From assembly GCA_002389645.1 (NCBI GenBank), contig DGQE01000031.1, positions 134,574-198,573 of the forward strand: a stretch of 64,000 nt of DNA. Reading direction: 5' to 3'. The position numbers and the translations under genes are program-made. Shown one piece after another: positions 17,576 to 26,636 of this stretch. The stretch comes from Flavobacteriales bacterium UBA4422 (GTDB lineage: Bacteria; Bacteroidota; Bacteroidia; Flavobacteriales_G; Salibacteraceae). The notes under the pieces are model-generated. The model did not search any database. It was given only the letters and a program-made list of their open reading frames with translations, and was not told the DNA's origin. How positions within the stretch are numbered: position 1 is the first letter of the stretch; each line of letters starts with the position of its first letter.

Positions 17576-18475
17576 TTATTTGTCCAAAATGTTTTCATGC
17601 AGCTCATCTTCCGAACTTCTTTTTCTTTTCCAACGCTTATGGCTCCAAAGCCAATATTCAGGCTGTTCAAGAATAGCATTTTCTAAAAGCTGCGTGTATT
17701 TTTGAGTGATATAACCAAATGGAACAGCTTTAGGATCATCACAAATCACCTTAAAAAACACCTCGAAATGACCTCTTTTCACCTTCCTGATTTCTCCGTA
17801 TATCACCGGCATGTTATGCTCAACAGCAAATTTTTCGGTGCCGAATTGAAGGGCTGTTTCTTGGCCTAAAAAGCGCATCCAATAGGCACGTTGTTTTTTA
17901 CTGGGTGATTGATCTGATCCAAAAATAGTGGCAGTCAATTCATCTGATTTAGAAGCTAGGTTCTCTCTGATTTCATGAATCGAAAGCATGTGAAGCCCAT
18001 ATTTTGATCGGCTGTTTTTGATCTTTTCGTTCATGAATTTATTGCTCAGTGGAGTGAACAAGGCAACAGCTTTGTGTTGTATGCTTTGGTCGATTCCTTG
18101 CGCGAAAAGCTCCCAATTCCCATAGTGTCCGCCAACCAATACAACCCGTTGACCCTTTTGATAAAATGGATCGAAAACTTCAGGGTTTAAAAACTTCATA
18201 CGCTGCATCACCTGCTCTTCTGTAATGCTGAATCCTTTTAGGCTTTCTACTACCAAATCGCACAGGTGACGGTAGAATAAGCTTTCAACTCGCTTGATTT
18301 CGGATTTGCTGAGGTGTGATAGTGAGTTTTTTAGGTTTGAGCTGACTACCTTTTTACGATAACCTAAAATCCGGTAAATGATAATATAAAGTCCATCTGA
18401 TATAATGTACAAACACCAAAACGGAAGCCTTGATAAAGGAATGATAATGGCATAGTATAAGAGGCTGATCAACAT
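17576..18475 (-). CDS. Lysophospholipid/lipid A acyltransferase (LpxL/HtrB family)
   Basis: A 299-residue inner-membrane acyltransferase. An N-terminal hydrophobic segment (about 1-33) anchors it. GGHYGNWE (about residues 114-121) is the H-x4-E catalytic motif of the LpxL/LpxM family. SDQSPSKKQRAYWMRFLGQE and the GTEKFAVEHNMPVIYG segment are also characteristic. It likely adds a secondary acyl chain to lipid A or a related envelope lipid; Bacteroidota commonly carry a single member. The start at 18475 is the first Met of the hydrophobic stretch. The 153-base gap to murB must hold its promoter, but no clear box was seen. Confidence 0.9.
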   Translation of the reverse strand: MLISLLYYAIIIPLSRLPFWCLYIISDGLYIIIYRILGYRKKVVSSNLKNSLSHLSKSEIKRVESLFYRHLCDLVVESLKGFSITEEQVMQRMKFLNPEVFDPFYQKGQRVVLVGGHYGNWELFAQGIDQSIQHKAVALFTPLSNKFMNEKIKNSRSKYGLHMLSIHEIRENLASKSDELTATIFGSDQSPSKKQRAYWMRFLGQETALQFGTEKFAVEHNMPVIYGEIRKVKRGHFEVFFKVICDDPKAVPFGYITQKYTQLLENAILEQPEYWLWSHKRWKRKRSSEDELHENILDK

Positions 18476-18628
18476 TTAGGGCGAAGTTAACGCAGAATAA
18501 TGCATGGGCAACAATGCAATTATATGAGCGACTGTAAGTTTTGAGGTGTGCAGTTTTCAACATACACAAGTCATCAACCTTTCATTTATGACATTCAGTT
18601 GGCAATGATTCTTCACGTTCTTTGACGG

Positions 18629-19639
18629 GTGCAAATAGAATTGAATAAAGATCTAAGGCCATACAACACATTTGGCTTGATAAGCTTTGCAGAGCGATTA
18701 ATTCATTTGAAGCATCCTGCCGAGTTAGTAGAGTTTTTTAACGATCATCCCCAATATCCAACGCTGGTTCTTGGTGGTGGTAGCAATATGCTTCTTACGC
18801 GAGATTTACCAGGAACAACGGTTCGAATAGAATTTCCAGGAGTTGATTTAGTGCATGAGGATAAAGAGTATTTCTACGTTAAAGTTGGGGCTGGTGTGGT
18901 TTGGCATGAATTCGTGCTTACCGCAATTTCCAATGGATGGGCTGGCGTAGAGAATTTGTCATTGATACCAGGGAGTGTTGGTGCTGCTCCAATGCAAAAC
19001 ATAGGGGCATATGGCGTTGAGATCCGAGAGGTTTTTCATTCATTGGACGCCTATATCATTGGCGACAAGACTTTCGAGACGTTTTCAAAGAATGATTGTC
19101 AGTTTGGATATAGAGAAAGTGTTTTTAAACGGGCTTTAAAAGAGAAAGCCATCATTTCTTCTGTGACGTTTAAGTTGAGTAAAACCCCCAGCTTTAATAC
19201 GACCTATGGTGCTATTGATGCTGAATTAGAGCGTATGAATTTGAGCAAGCTAAGCATCAAGGCCGTGAGTGATGCAGTGATAGCTATTCGTCAAAGTAAA
19301 TTACCTGACCCGAAGAAAATCGGAAACTCTGGAAGCTTCTTTAAGAATCCTGTGATCGAAACTTCTCATTTCAATTCGTTGAAAGAATCTTTTCCTGAGA
19401 TTGTCGGATACCCAGCTGGTGAAGGACTAACCAAAGTGGCAGCGGGCTGGTTAATTGAAAAAGCCGGATTTAAAGGCAAACGTCTCGGAAACTATGGTGT
19501 CCATGATAGACAAGCACTTGTTTTGGTTAATTATGGAGGAGCAACTGGTGCCGAAGTGTTTGCGCTATCTGAGGAAATCATTCAGACGATAAAAGCTCAA
19601 TTTGACATAAAGCTAGAGAGAGAAGTGAACATCATTTGA
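18629..19639 (+). CDS. murB: UDP-N-acetylmuramate dehydrogenase
   Basis: An FAD enzyme that reduces UDP-GlcNAc-enolpyruvate to UDP-MurNAc in peptidoglycan synthesis. Its 336 residues are type I length. Visible are NTFGL near the start, VLGGGSNMLLT (FAD binding), SLIPGSVGAAPMQNIGAYG, the YRESVFK stretch with the catalytic Tyr-Arg region, and GNSGSFFKNPVI with the catalytic serine. The predicted start is GTG at 18629; a TTG at 18641 is an alternative. Its last eight bases overlap the small convergent gene at 19632. Confidence 0.96.
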   Translation: MQIELNKDLRPYNTFGLISFAERLIHLKHPAELVEFFNDHPQYPTLVLGGGSNMLLTRDLPGTTVRIEFPGVDLVHEDKEYFYVKVGAGVVWHEFVLTAISNGWAGVENLSLIPGSVGAAPMQNIGAYGVEIREVFHSLDAYIIGDKTFETFSKNDCQFGYRESVFKRALKEKAIISSVTFKLSKTPSFNTTYGAIDAELERMNLSKLSIKAVSDAVIAIRQSKLPDPKKIGNSGSFFKNPVIETSHFNSLKESFPEIVGYPAGEGLTKVAAGWLIEKAGFKGKRLGNYGVHDRQALVLVNYGGATGAEVFALSEEIIQTIKAQFDIKLEREVNII

Positions 19640-19865
19640 TCGAAGCAAGCATCTTCTCAAATTCTTGCGCATCGCTCTCTATCCAAAACTTGTTCTCCAT
19701 TGCAATCATGTCCTGAATGAAATTTCTGTCAGGTAGTATTTTGGCTTCGAACTGATGAAGTTCCGATAGATTTCCAGTCAGTTTAATTTCTTGGAAATGA
19801 TCAGAATCAACAATTTTGAAGAAGCTTTTGTTATTCGGATACTTTCTATAAAGAGGAAAATCCAT
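19632..19865 (-). CDS. Small conserved protein, function unknown
   Basis: A 77-residue soluble protein (MDFPLYRKYPNNKSFFKI...). The opening FPLYRKYPNNKSFFKI and the AKILPDRNFIQDM centre recall a small family I have seen in Bacteroidota genomes, with no known function. It has an ATG start, no signal peptide and no membrane segment, and is rich in aromatic and charged residues. It overlaps the 3' end of murB by eight bases. It is kept because the composition looks like a folded protein and it fills the only gap in the region. Confidence 0.65.
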   Translation of the reverse strand: MDFPLYRKYPNNKSFFKIVDSDHFQEIKLTGNLSELHQFEAKILPDRNFIQDMIAMENKFWIESDAQEFEKMLASIK

Positions 19866-19949
19866 GGGTTGTTTTCAATTGTCAAATTTCGCTTTTCAAA
19901 CGTTATTAATAGCCTAGGGTTTCAGCTTTATTTCTAATTCTGCAAAACA

Positions 19950-20549
19950 ATGATTTCACAAAACACATTTTACATTTCGGGCCGAGCAAAATTTGAAGCC
20001 CAAGATTACACCGGTGCTCTTCAAGATTACACAAAGGCAATCCAAGAGGAAGAGAATCCTTCCATTTATAGCGAAAGAGCTGTTGTGTATTATTATCTTA
20101 AGAATATGGAGTCGAGTATGTTGGATATGAATTATGCCGCTAAGCTCGAGCCCGAGAATCCTTATCGTTATTCTAGTAGAGCATTTATCAAAGATGCCAT
20201 GGGAGATACTGAAGGTGCCATTAAAGACTATGAGATTGCCATTAAGCTTGATCCAGAAGACAGCATCGCATTCAATAACTTAGGTCTTCTTCAAGAAAAA
20301 TTGGGCTATCAAGCCAAGGCCGAAGAGCATTATGCCAAAGCCGATTCTTTAGCGGAAGTAGATAATCTTTTGGAGCGAATAAAAAAGAAGAATTTTGAGG
20401 AATTCAACCAAAGCGTGGATGCTGCATCAGAAGAACACCAAGCCAGAAAAGAAATGAGCTTGATGGCAATAATGAGAAATACGTTCACTACGAAAAGAGG
20501 ATTCAGAGAATACATCGACTTTTTGAAGAATGGATTTAGAGCTGGATAA
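19950..20549 (+). CDS. Tetratricopeptide repeat protein
   Basis: A 199-residue cytoplasmic protein built of about four TPR units between residues 8 and 132. The consensus is clear in FEAQDYTGALQDYTKAIQ and GDTEGAIKDYEIAIKLDPED. A charged C-terminal tail (about 135-199) follows and has no recognised domain. There is no signal peptide. TPR proteins bind other proteins; the partner is unknown. It overlaps the start of the AddB-like nuclease gene by 20 bases, so the two are made together and may interact. Confidence 0.85.
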   Translation: MISQNTFYISGRAKFEAQDYTGALQDYTKAIQEEENPSIYSERAVVYYYLKNMESSMLDMNYAAKLEPENPYRYSSRAFIKDAMGDTEGAIKDYEIAIKLDPEDSIAFNNLGLLQEKLGYQAKAEEHYAKADSLAEVDNLLERIKKKNFEEFNQSVDAASEEHQARKEMSLMAIMRNTFTTKRGFREYIDFLKNGFRAG

Positions 20550-23286
20550 ACTTCCTTACTTAGACAGGCTTGCTAAAGAAATTAAAGAAAAGCCTGATGA
20601 TAGGCCATCGCTTGTTGTGCTGCCAAACAAACGTTCGTTGTTTGTTTTAGGTGAGAAGCTAGGGAGTGAAACAGACGATATTAAGCTTTTTACCATTGAT
20701 GATTTAATGCAAAACCTCTCTGGACTTAAGCTCATTGAGCCTGAGGAATTACTGGTTTCTTTTTTTGAGTCCTATTGTAATACAGAGAAGAATCCACAAT
20801 CTTTTGATCGATTTTCAACATGGGCAGTTACATTTTTAAGCGATCTTAATGATGTTGATTTGCATCTGGGGGATATCGATTCACTTTATAAACACATTCA
20901 AGAATACCATGAAACGGGCGAAGTGTTTGATGCTTCGAATGCCGGTCCAATTGAGGGTTCCTTCCTGAGGTTTTGGCAGTGTTTACCAAAGTATTATAAA
21001 TCACTGCGCGCTGAGCTAGATCGATTGAAGCTGGCCTATAGAGGATTGATCTATCGAGAGGTGGCTGAAAGTGCTACGGTAAATGATCAAAAATTAACTT
21101 CCTTTTTTGGAGGAAAAGATGTGTTTTGGGTAGGAATCATACCAGGAAACCCTAGTGAACGAAAGCTGCTTGATTGGATTGCTGAAAGAGCTAAATTGAG
21201 GTTGTTTGCTGATGTTGATGATTACTACGTGAATGGAACTGACCATGAAGCTGGGCGTTTGTTTCGTGAGTTTCCGTTGAAAGAAGACGTAAGTTGGAGA
21301 GTTAATTTGCTTGAGAATATTGGTAAACAAATCAATTACCATCCTCTTCCTGGAAAAATCGCCCAAGTGGTGAGGGTGAAAGAAATTCTCGAAGGATTCG
21401 GTCGTGAAAATTGGAATAAAACGGTTGTTGTAGTTACCGACTCATCGATGATACTTCCTTTCCTAGAGGTGTTTGAAAAAGACAAAGAAACCATCAATAT
21501 CACTAGTGGCTTCCCAATTCGAAATACGTTGATTCATCGTTTTGTAATGACGTGGATGACATTGCATTCGAGTTCATCAAATAGGAGAGGAGAAAAATAT
21601 TTTTACCACAAACACCTCGAGGAGTTTCTTGAGTATCCAATCGTAAAGAATTGGTTGAGCGGCACCCTTGATTGGGACAAGCTAAGGGCTGAAGTTGTTT
21701 CGGGAAACATGAAGTTTATTCCGCTTTCTTGGCTGAAAGAAAAAATGTCGGTTGACCTATTTGCCGAAAAAGCATTCTTCTTGCTCTTCGATTGGGATGC
21801 AGATGTCAACAGTATTTTCCAACGAATCAATGACGTGCTTTCTCAGTGGAACGACAACATCAATAATACGGGTGTTGCTCACATCGAGCAAAAAGCGATC
21901 AAATATTACATCGAGAAACTAAAACTTTTAATGTCTCAATTCAATGAGTTACTTCCTGAGAATGATTTGAGAGCATTGAAGAAGTTTGTGCATCGTCAAG
22001 TGGGGTATTCGAAACTGTTTATTGAGGATCCCAAGAATGATGCTCTTCAAGTAATGGGAATGTTGGAGACGCGAATGATTGATTTTGAAAATGTAATCGT
22101 CTTAGGAGCTACAGATGATGAGTTACCCGGAAATCCAGCACTATCCACGCATATTCCTTTCATTCACCGCAAGGCATACAATCTGCCGACACGAAAAGAT
22201 ACGGAGGCTTTAATGGCCTACCATTTTTACAGGTTGATTCAACGTTGCAAGCGACTTGATATGGTCTATAATACAACTTCGGAAGCATTGACTAGCGGAG
22301 AGCCATCAAGATATATGCTTCAAATACGAGAAGAGTTGTGTGAAACAAATAAGGATGTTACATTCAATACAATGGGTTGGGATGTTTCAATTAATGCAGA
22401 AGACCTTGAACCAACCATAATTCATAAATCAGAAGAAATTATTGATAGCATAAAATCCTTTTTAAGGACGCGTGTTTCTCCTTCTGCTTTGAATAAGTTC
22501 ATCAATAGTCCACTCGAATTTTATTATTACCACATTTTAAAACTGCAAGAGCAGGATGAAGTGGAAGAAGATATTGAGGCGCGTACCTCCGGCTCCGTAG
22601 TGCATGAGGTTTTGGAATGGGCTTATAAACCATTTGAAGGAAAGGTGATTTCGATGAGTGAACTTGAAAATACACTTACTCATTGCGATCAGAAAACGGA
22701 GGAGTTGTTTCTAAAAAAGTTTCAAGAAGGAGATTTGAAATCGGGAAGGAATCTACTAATTCTTGAAATGTCTATGCATTATGTAAGATCATTTATAACG
22801 TTTGACTTGAATGATATGAAGCAAAATGGTGCAGTCACTCTTATCAAGTTGGAAGATCGACTCATGTGTAATTATTCATCCAATGGCGTTGATATGAAGT
22901 TGTTTGGATTTGCTGATAGAATAGATAAGCGCGATGGAGTAATTAGAATAATTGATTATAAAACCGGAATGGTTGGGCCTTCTGAATTGAGGTATAGCCC
23001 TGAGATAATGCCTTTCGATAGAAAGTTGAGTAAAGCTTTGCAGCTAGCGCTTTATAAATTCATGTATTGCATGATTCATGATTTGGCGGATGAAAACGTA
23101 GAGTCGTTTATTGTCAGCTTCCGCAATTTTAAGGCAGGTTATCAAGGATTAAAACTGGGAAAAAAAGAGGTGAGCTCATCGATCGTTGAGACGATGCCGG
23201 AAATTTTGGATAAAATCGTGAGTGACATGCTTGATCCTACTCAGCCATTTCAGCATGATGAAGAATCAAAATATACAACCTTTTAG
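20530..23286 (+). CDS. AddB-like PD-(D/E)XK nuclease / inactive helicase
   Basis: A 918-residue protein with the build of AddB-type recombination nucleases. The N-terminal VVLPNKRSLFVLGEKL resembles a degenerate superfamily I helicase motif without a Walker A lysine. A middle segment (VIVLGATDDELPG, about 518-530) matches the inactive helicase, and the C-terminal nuclease carries SGSVVHEVLEWAY, RIDKRDGVIRIIDYKTG (the D-x-K active site) and LQLALYKF. It would process double-strand ends with an AddA partner, which is not in this window. The C-terminus ends SKYTTF, where homologues, as I recall them, carry a cysteine-rich tail. Overlaps the TPR gene by 20 bases. Confidence 0.83.
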   Translation: MDLELDKLPYLDRLAKEIKEKPDDRPSLVVLPNKRSLFVLGEKLGSETDDIKLFTIDDLMQNLSGLKLIEPEELLVSFFESYCNTEKNPQSFDRFSTWAVTFLSDLNDVDLHLGDIDSLYKHIQEYHETGEVFDASNAGPIEGSFLRFWQCLPKYYKSLRAELDRLKLAYRGLIYREVAESATVNDQKLTSFFGGKDVFWVGIIPGNPSERKLLDWIAERAKLRLFADVDDYYVNGTDHEAGRLFREFPLKEDVSWRVNLLENIGKQINYHPLPGKIAQVVRVKEILEGFGRENWNKTVVVVTDSSMILPFLEVFEKDKETINITSGFPIRNTLIHRFVMTWMTLHSSSSNRRGEKYFYHKHLEEFLEYPIVKNWLSGTLDWDKLRAEVVSGNMKFIPLSWLKEKMSVDLFAEKAFFLLFDWDADVNSIFQRINDVLSQWNDNINNTGVAHIEQKAIKYYIEKLKLLMSQFNELLPENDLRALKKFVHRQVGYSKLFIEDPKNDALQVMGMLETRMIDFENVIVLGATDDELPGNPALSTHIPFIHRKAYNLPTRKDTEALMAYHFYRLIQRCKRLDMVYNTTSEALTSGEPSRYMLQIREELCETNKDVTFNTMGWDVSINAEDLEPTIIHKSEEIIDSIKSFLRTRVSPSALNKFINSPLEFYYYHILKLQEQDEVEEDIEARTSGSVVHEVLEWAYKPFEGKVISMSELENTLTHCDQKTEELFLKKFQEGDLKSGRNLLILEMSMHYVRSFITFDLNDMKQNGAVTLIKLEDRLMCNYSSNGVDMKLFGFADRIDKRDGVIRIIDYKTGMVGPSELRYSPEIMPFDRKLSKALQLALYKFMYCMIHDLADENVESFIVSFRNFKAGYQGLKLGKKEVSSSIVETMPEILDKIVSDMLDPTQPFQHDEESKYTTF

Positions 23287-23289
23287 CGG

Positions 23290-23607
23290 TTAGAGGCTTA
23301 TTACTCCGGTTTGAAGTAAACCCTTTACTGAATTAAGAGCGTAGAGGTATTCTCCTTTTTCAAGTCCTATAACAGGGATGACAAATTCACTTCCATAGAG
23401 CAAATCTATGCTTCACACTTTCTTACCATCAAGGTTGATCAAATCAAACCTTAATGGTCTAGCTCCAGAACCTGATACTTTATAGAGTAAAAAGCGCTCT
23501 GTTTGCTTGAGTTTCAATGTTACGTTATCTTGACTTTTTTTTAGCATATTTCTGCTTATCAACTCTAAAGACGAGGACTTAATCGAACACGTTGGTAAGA
23601 AGGTCAA
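23290..23607 (-). pseudogene. Remnant of a T9SS-secreted protein tail, interrupted by TGA
   Basis: A 64-codon reading frame begins with TTG directly after the response regulator stop and ends in TGA at 23415-23413. The same frame then runs on for exactly 40 sense codons to TAA. Across the TGA the conceptual protein reads like a T9SS type A C-terminal domain: FDLINLDGKKV, stop, SIDLLYG, then VIGLEKGEYLYALN and a final GVISL. A TGG-to-TGA change at that position would explain the break. No body of a secreted protein precedes it, so it is probably a decayed gene end. I infer decay; a functional short peptide is not excluded. Confidence 0.5.
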
Positions 23608-24324
23608 TCAATCTTGATGTGATTGATCAACGGGTTTACTTACAAATCGGTATCCAATACCTCTTATGCTATGAAAGTGAATCGGATTCTTTGGGTTGCG
23701 CTCGAAGTTTTTTCGAAAACTTAAAATGAAATTATCGATGCTTCGTGTGCTTGGGTAAACATCCACTCCCCAAACCAGGTCAAGCATTTCATCTCGGCTC
23801 ACAGTTTCTCCATCGCGCTCAGTTAGAAGCTTCAAGAGCATCATCTCTTTTTTGCCAATATCGATTGTTTGGTCTGAAAACGTCTTAGCAATATGCTTAT
23901 CAAAGTATAAAGTGTTTCCTCCAAATGAAAGTTCAGAAATTCCGACCTTACTATCAGGTGATCCTCTTTCTAACAATCGTTGCACCCGAAGCAGCAGTTC
24001 TTCTAAGTCAAAAGGTTTAACCAAATAGTCATCGCCTCCTATTTTTAGACCCATCACCCTGTCTTGAGCAGAGTTTTTAGCGGTAAGAAATAAGATAGGG
24101 ACCTTGCGATTTTCAAGTCGGATAGATCTACAAACTGAAAAACCATCCATATGCGGAAGCATCACATCTAATAGGATTAAGTCGAATCGCTCTTGGTGAA
24201 AACGCTCAAGTGCTTCTTTGCCGTCTCTAGCCGCTATTATTTCATGTCCTTCTAACTCAAGGTTGAGCTTTACAACTTCAAGCAGCCGTTCTTCATCTTC
24301 CACTAAAAGTATTCGCTTGGACAT
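23608..24324 (-). CDS. OmpR-family response regulator (orphan)
   Basis: A two-component transcription regulator, 238 residues. The receiver domain (1-120) has the acidic pair at E10-D11/E12, phospho-acceptor D in LILLDVMLPHMDGF (about D53), T in FLTAKN (about T81) and K in YLVKPFDLEE (about K103). The C-terminal winged helix (about 140-230) ends GIGYRFVSKP. It closely resembles the RprY/ArlR type common in Bacteroidota. No histidine kinase gene is next to it; the downstream slot holds a gene remnant. A TAGATTTG box lies four bases upstream of the ATG, so the mRNA may be leaderless. Confidence 0.93.
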   Translation of the reverse strand: MSKRILLVEDEERLLEVVKLNLELEGHEIIAARDGKEALERFHQERFDLILLDVMLPHMDGFSVCRSIRLENRKVPILFLTAKNSAQDRVMGLKIGGDDYLVKPFDLEELLLRVQRLLERGSPDSKVGISELSFGGNTLYFDKHIAKTFSDQTIDIGKKEMMLLKLLTERDGETVSRDEMLDLVWGVDVYPSTRSIDNFILSFRKNFERNPKNPIHFHSIRGIGYRFVSKPVDQSHQD

Positions 24325-24328
24325 GATG

Positions 24329-24336
24329 CAAATCTA
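24329..24336 (-). promoter_or_regulatory. -7 box for the response regulator, possibly leaderless
   Basis: Read on the minus strand the bases are TAGATTTG, an exact TAnnTTTG match. Transcription would begin within a base or two of the ATG at 24324. No -33 TTG is seen at the normal spacing, which lowers confidence. Confidence 0.4.
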
Positions 24337-24441
24337 AAACGTGAATCGTCTTCTTTCGATTATACTAGGAGTAATGAACTAACATTTTGATTTCAAAACC
24401 TTGTACTTCTAAAAATCGTTTACAATACCGACTTTTGAAGC

Positions 24442-25644
24442 ATGCCAAAATTGGTTTTTATCTTACTTGTTTTATTCACCTGTCGATTAAATGCTCAGGA
24501 GCATTGTGCGACTGACCTTGAGAATCAACTAGAACAATTGCATGATGAAGACTTTGCCAATGGAATCAATGAGCTTAATAAGTTGTCAGAAGAATTCGAG
24601 CAATTGATGACGCCTTCTCGCAATGGATTTAAAGAGATTACTATTCCTGTTGTCGTACACGTTGTTTATAGGGAAGAAGAAAACAACATTTCTATGGAGC
24701 AAATCAAGTCACAAATTGATGTTCTTAATCGCGACTTCAATGCTGAAAATGATGACATTGAAAAGATTCCTGAAGTTTTTAGAGGTTTAGCTTCTTCAGC
24801 TAAAATTAGATTCCAACTGGCAGATAAAGATCCTTATGGAAATTTCACGCAAGGGGTAACAAGAAAACTCACAACATTAGAAAACATTGGAACTGAGACT
24901 TTATATCATCAGTCAAATAGAGGCGGGAGTGATCCTTGGCCTCAAGTGCATTACATGAATGTATGGGTATGTGAATTAGAAGGAAATACATTGGGCTTTG
25001 CTCTCCTTCCTGGATCTAAAATGTCTGAACGAGATGGTATAGTAATGAGTCCGCGAGCTTTTGGAACGATGGGTACGGCCGTAGAGCCCTATAATTTGGG
25101 TAGAACATTTGTGCATGAAGTGGGACATTACTTCGGTTTACGCCATTTATGGGGTAGTGATGACGAGAGTTGTTCGTCAACCGACTATATCAGCGATACT
25201 CCAACTCAATTAAAGGAAAACTTTGGCTGTAAATCCTTTCCAACCTATTCATGTCCTAGCCAGCCAAATGGAGATATGTTCATGAACTACATGGATTACG
25301 GAAATGATTCTTGTATGCTTTTATTTACTCAAAGGCAAGTCGAACTCATGCAGCTCATTGTGAAAACCAATCGAAGTGCATTGTTTCATAGCTCAGGCTT
25401 TACAGGTTTAGATCAATTGCAAACACCTGAGGTGAAAGTTTATCCCAATCCTTCCGAAGGTGTTATTCATGTTGAGTATAGTAACGGTTTGCCTGCGTTT
25501 GTTGAGGTTTTTGATGTATTAGGAAATTTAGTTTATCGTCATTTACCGCAGTCGAGAATCGAGTTATTATCCCTTGAGTTTCTGTCTAAGGGCGTTTATA
25601 CGATGCGCACTGAAATGGAATTCACTCAAATTGTGATTCAATAG
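24442..25644 (+). CDS. Secreted M43 (pappalysin-like) zinc metalloprotease with T9SS tail
   Basis: A 400-residue exported protease. A signal peptide (1-18, ending LNA-QE) is followed by a short pro-region and a catalytic domain. The extended zinc motif HEVGHYFGLRH (about residues 228-238) has all three histidines and the catalytic glutamate, and MNYMDYGND supplies the Met-turn of metzincins. The last 75 residues (VYPNPSEGVIHVEY... to YTMRTEM) form a type A T9SS sorting domain, so the enzyme is probably carried across the outer membrane. It is likely to degrade extracellular protein. menF starts two bases after its stop, which may put them on one mRNA, though they are unrelated. Confidence 0.92.
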   Translation: MPKLVFILLVLFTCRLNAQEHCATDLENQLEQLHDEDFANGINELNKLSEEFEQLMTPSRNGFKEITIPVVVHVVYREEENNISMEQIKSQIDVLNRDFNAENDDIEKIPEVFRGLASSAKIRFQLADKDPYGNFTQGVTRKLTTLENIGTETLYHQSNRGGSDPWPQVHYMNVWVCELEGNTLGFALLPGSKMSERDGIVMSPRAFGTMGTAVEPYNLGRTFVHEVGHYFGLRHLWGSDDESCSSTDYISDTPTQLKENFGCKSFPTYSCPSQPNGDMFMNYMDYGNDSCMLLFTQRQVELMQLIVKTNRSALFHSSGFTGLDQLQTPEVKVYPNPSEGVIHVEYSNGLPAFVEVFDVLGNLVYRHLPQSRIELLSLEFLSKGVYTMRTEMEFTQIVIQ

Positions 25645-25646
25645 AA

Positions 25647-26636
25647 ATGAAGCTAAAGCCCGAGCATAACGCGGTGATCTATTCTTTGCCTGGTAATTCT
25701 GAGTTCAGAATTTGCAGGCAGAATGATTTCAACGTTTCTGAAAAGCATGATAAAAGCGAATCATACTTTGTGGTTAGGCCATTCAATGATGATAAAAAAG
25801 TGCTATTCATTCGAGCTGATGTCCATGAAAACATTGACTTGTCAGAGTTGGTTGTTGAATCTTACATTAATGCTCCAAACTCTGAGGCGGTTCAACAGTC
25901 AGACTATGAAAGGCTTATTTCAAAAACAATTGATCGTTCACAGGAAATCAATGGGAAAATTATTGTTAGTAGAATTGATGAAGCATCCATGCAGTCATTC
26001 AATCTCACAAAAAGCTTACAGAACTTAAGAAATAAGTTCCCTCAATCATTTATCTATTTTTTGATTTCAAAGCAGTATGGAATTTGGCTAGGAGCAACTC
26101 CAGAAACTTTGGTTGAAAAAGAAGGTGAACTACTTTCTACCATGGCCCTTGCAGGAACTAAATGGGGTGGCGAGTTGTTTACTCAAAAGGAGTTTGATGA
26201 ACAAATGTTGGTTTCTAGGGATATTATGGATTGCTTGAGCAAAGAAGTTGTCGAAATAGGTGATGTGCATGAAATGAACTTCGGTGAGCTTCGTCATCTC
26301 AGGACGAACTTTAGATGGCAATCAGAGGATTCGATTCTCAGGTTTGCAGAATTATTGCATCCTACATCTGCTATTTGTGGCTTCCCTAGAGCAGAGGCTT
26401 TAGAGTTCATACTCTCCAATGAAGAGCATGAAAGAGGGCTGTATTCAGGGTATTTGGGATTTGTAGACTCTAACCATAGTCAGTTGTTTGTTAATTTAAG
26501 GTGCATGAGGTTGTTTGATAATCAGATTAGAGTGCATGTGGGAGGCGGTATTAACGCCAAATCAGACCCTATAAGTGAGTGGGAAGAAACAGTAAGAAAG
26601 AGTAATTCTGTAAAGGAAGCAATAGCACATGGGTGA
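25647..26636 (+). CDS. menF: Isochorismate synthase
   Basis: Converts chorismate to isochorismate, the entry step of menaquinone synthesis. Its 329 residues cover the chorismate-binding fold. Signature stretches are WLGATPETLVEKEG, LSTMALAGTKWGG, HPTSAICGFPRAEA and ERGLYSGYLGFVD, the last two lining the active site and metal site. It overlaps menD by eight bases, which settles the menaquinone role over siderophore synthesis. The protein is at the short end for the family, as usual in Bacteroidota. Confidence 0.94.
   Translation: MKLKPEHNAVIYSLPGNSEFRICRQNDFNVSEKHDKSESYFVVRPFNDDKKVLFIRADVHENIDLSELVVESYINAPNSEAVQQSDYERLISKTIDRSQEINGKIIVSRIDEASMQSFNLTKSLQNLRNKFPQSFIYFLISKQYGIWLGATPETLVEKEGELLSTMALAGTKWGGELFTQKEFDEQMLVSRDIMDCLSKEVVEIGDVHEMNFGELRHLRTNFRWQSEDSILRFAELLHPTSAICGFPRAEALEFILSNEEHERGLYSGYLGFVDSNHSQLFVNLRCMRLFDNQIRVHVGGGINAKSDPISEWEETVRKSNSVKEAIAHG

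Noticed and set aside
18354..18569. A 71-codon minus-strand frame partly outside the acyltransferase gene
   Set aside because: Mostly overlaps the acyltransferase start in another frame and has no recognisable feature; the gap upstream is better read as a promoter region.
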